Source of the DNA: Tissierellia bacterium | Lineage (GTDB): Bacteria > Bacillota > Clostridia > Tissierellales > Tepidimicrobiaceae | Length of the DNA: 32,048 nucleotides | Reading direction: 5' to 3' | Assembly (NCBI GenBank): GCA_012798935.1 | Contig: JAAZMG010000024.1 | Coordinates: 1-32,048 of the forward strand | Shown: positions 30,859 through 32,048 of the stretch, piece by piece | How the letters are laid out: each line of letters starts with the position of its first letter | Numbering within the stretch: the stretch's first letter is position 1 | The notes under the pieces: generated by a model | What the model was told of the DNA's origin: nothing | The model's input: the letters and a program-made list of their open reading frames with translations, nothing else | The model's database searches: none | Program-made: the position numbers and the translations under genes

Positions 30859-32048
30859 ATGGATTTTAATAAATTTACTCAAAGAAGTATAGAAATAGTG
30901 CAAAATTCCCAAGAGACAGCTATTAAAAACGGGAACCCTCAGTTAGAGGAAATTCATATTCACTATGCTTTAATAAATCAAGAAGAGGGGTTAATACCAA
31001 AAGTATTATCCTATATGGGTGAAAATGTAGACCTTATTAAAAACGATGTAGAAAGAGAAGTAGAGGCTCTTCCTAAACAATCAGGTAGTGGAGGTGCTCT
31101 CTATCCTAGTAGGATTTATACCAAAATACTTTTAAACTCTGAAGACGAAGCCAAAAAGTTTGGGGATGAATATATAGGAGTAGAGCATATATATATATCC
31201 TTACTTAAGGAAAGAGGAATACCTTCAGAGAAAATATTTAAAAGATATAATATAAACTTACAGAGGTTTTTAGAGGCCCTAAAAAAAATAAGAGGCAGTC
31301 AAACCATTACCTCTGACAATCCAGAAGCAACCTATAATGCTCTAAAAAGATTTGGAAGAGATTTAACAGAAGAGGCAAGGACAGGAAAGCTAGATCCAGT
31401 TATAGGAAGGGATGAGGAGATAAGAAATACTATCCGAATTCTTTCAAGAAGGACTAAAAACAATCCAGTTCTAATAGGTGAACCTGGGGTAGGTAAGACT
31501 GCCATAATAGAAGGATTAGCTCAAAGGATAATAAATAGAGATGTACCAGATGGATTAAAAGATAAAACCATATTTGCTTTAGATATGGGAGCGTTAATTG
31601 CAGGCGCTAAATATAGGGGAGAATTTGAAGAAAGGCTAAAAGCTGTATTGAAGGAAATAGAAGAATCTGATGGAAGGATTATAATGTTTATAGATGAAAT
31701 CCATAATATTGTCGGTGCAGGTAGAACAGAAGGCTCTATGGATGCATCAAACCTATTGAAACCAATGCTTGCTAGGGGAGAGATCCTTTGTATAGGAGCA
31801 ACTACTTTAGATGAATATAGAAAATATATAGAAAAGGATGCAGCTTTAGAAAGAAGATTCCAAAAGGTGCTAATAGACGAACCTACAGTAGAAGATACCA
31901 TATCCATACTTCGAGGAATTAAGGAAAAATATGAAATTCACCATGGTATAAGGATATCGGATAATGCAGTTATAGCCTGCGGCACTTTATCCGATAGATA
32001 TATTAGCGATAGGTATTTACCAGATAAGGCAATAGATTTAATGGATGA
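30859..32048 (+). CDS. clpB: ATP-dependent disaggregase ClpB (N-terminal part)
   Basis: The first 396 residues of ClpB; the gene continues past the window edge. ATG 30859 follows AGAGAGGTGA. The N-domain (1-145, [21 protein letters not shown]) is followed by the first AAA+ module with Walker A GEPGVGKT (207-214) and Walker [10 protein letters not shown] (Glu280). The [14 protein letters not shown] segment and [16 protein letters not shown] at the edge are also visible. The ClpB-defining middle coiled coil and the second ATPase module are outside; ClpC is an alternative, but the N-domain and [22 protein letters not shown] fit ClpB. It rescues aggregated proteins with DnaK. Confidence 0.93.
   Translation, partial: MDFNKFTQRSIEIVQNSQETAIKNGNPQLEEIHIHYALINQEEGLIPKVLSYMGENVDLIKNDVEREVEALPKQSGSGGALYPSRIYTKILLNSEDEAKKFGDEYIGVEHIYISLLKERGIPSEKIFKRYNINLQRFLEALKKIRGSQTITSDNPEATYNALKRFGRDLTEEARTGKLDPVIGRDEEIRNTIRILSRRTKNNPVLIGEPGVGKTAIIEGLAQRIINRDVPDGLKDKTIFALDMGALIAGAKYRGEFEERLKAVLKEIEESDGRIIMFIDEIHNIVGAGRTEGSMDASNLLKPMLARGEILCIGATTLDEYRKYIEKDAALERRFQKVLIDEPTVEDTISILRGIKEKYEIHHGIRISDNAVIACGTLSDRYISDRYLPDKAIDLMD

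Overview
The window is AT-rich, densely coded DNA from a Gram-positive, spore-forming member of the Bacillota, most likely class Clostridia in the broad sense; a Tissierellales-type relative is a guess. Supporting evidence: the block rpsF-ssb-rpsR / MazG-like / DUF2232 / gdpP / rplI / dnaB, strong AGGAGG-type ribosome sites with TTG and GTG starts, a T-box leader on serS, CtsR heat-shock operators, a Spo0E-type phosphatase, and small-protein and lipoprotein types common in clostridia. Nearly everything is housekeeping or metal/stress physiology. I see no prophage, insertion sequence or CRISPR array.

Layout. 1-87: tail of an unidentified gene ending in a terminator. 238-1419: a PLP aminotransferase of the LysN/MocR-aminotransferase type. 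1457-7729: the ribosomal/replication block, with a consensus promoter and a probable S6:S18-binding leader before rpsF, a terminator after rpsR, and a new promoter driving MazG-like, DUF2232, gdpP (c-di-AMP phosphodiesterase), rplI and dnaB. 7744-10594: a long hairpin, a GNAT acetyltransferase, then a DnaD-like protein and a DnaI/DnaC-like helicase loader. 10620-12238: niaR and a membrane permease of the PTS EIIC-like type with its own promoter and what looks like a NiaR operator. 12296-13838: promoter, T-box riboswitch and serS. 14019-16962: a lipoprotein M1 peptidase, a convergent 38-residue membrane peptide gene, and a D,D-carboxypeptidase. 17033-17713: tRNA-Arg(CCT), tadA and tRNA-Ser(CGA). 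17970-20751: two tandem, closely related Na+-dependent transporters (NSS family). 20837-21418: an Hsp20 gene with two CtsR boxes. 21479-22933 (minus): nicotinate phosphoribosyltransferase. 23050-23430 (minus): a promoter and a terminator with no gene between them. 23535-26116 (minus): the feoA-feoB-feoC-like ferrous iron operon with two Fur-type palindromes. 26274-29029: copA-copZ-csoR copper efflux with its own operator-like palindrome. 29192-29630: a Spo0E-like gene and a small XRE regulator. 29816-32048: CtsR-type operator, a DnaJ-like (CbpA-type) gene and the first two-fifths or so of clpB, cut by the window edge.

How the parts connect. The replicative helicase DnaB, its probable loader (DnaI-like) and a DnaD protein lie within 4 kb. 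Nicotinate metabolism appears twice: the NiaR-controlled permease candidate (uptake) and PncB (salvage). Iron import and copper export are transcribed divergently from one 236-bp region holding an iron-type and a copper-type operator. Hsp20 and DnaJ-ClpB share the same heptad operator. Two nearly identical 45-nt perfect-type hairpins with a GGTGCC/GGCACC core close the hsp20 and copper operons and look like members of a dispersed repeat family. The most promising novel items are the NiaR-box-controlled EIIC-like permease, the gene-less minus-strand transcription unit, the palindromic repeats and the unannotated 38-aa peptide.
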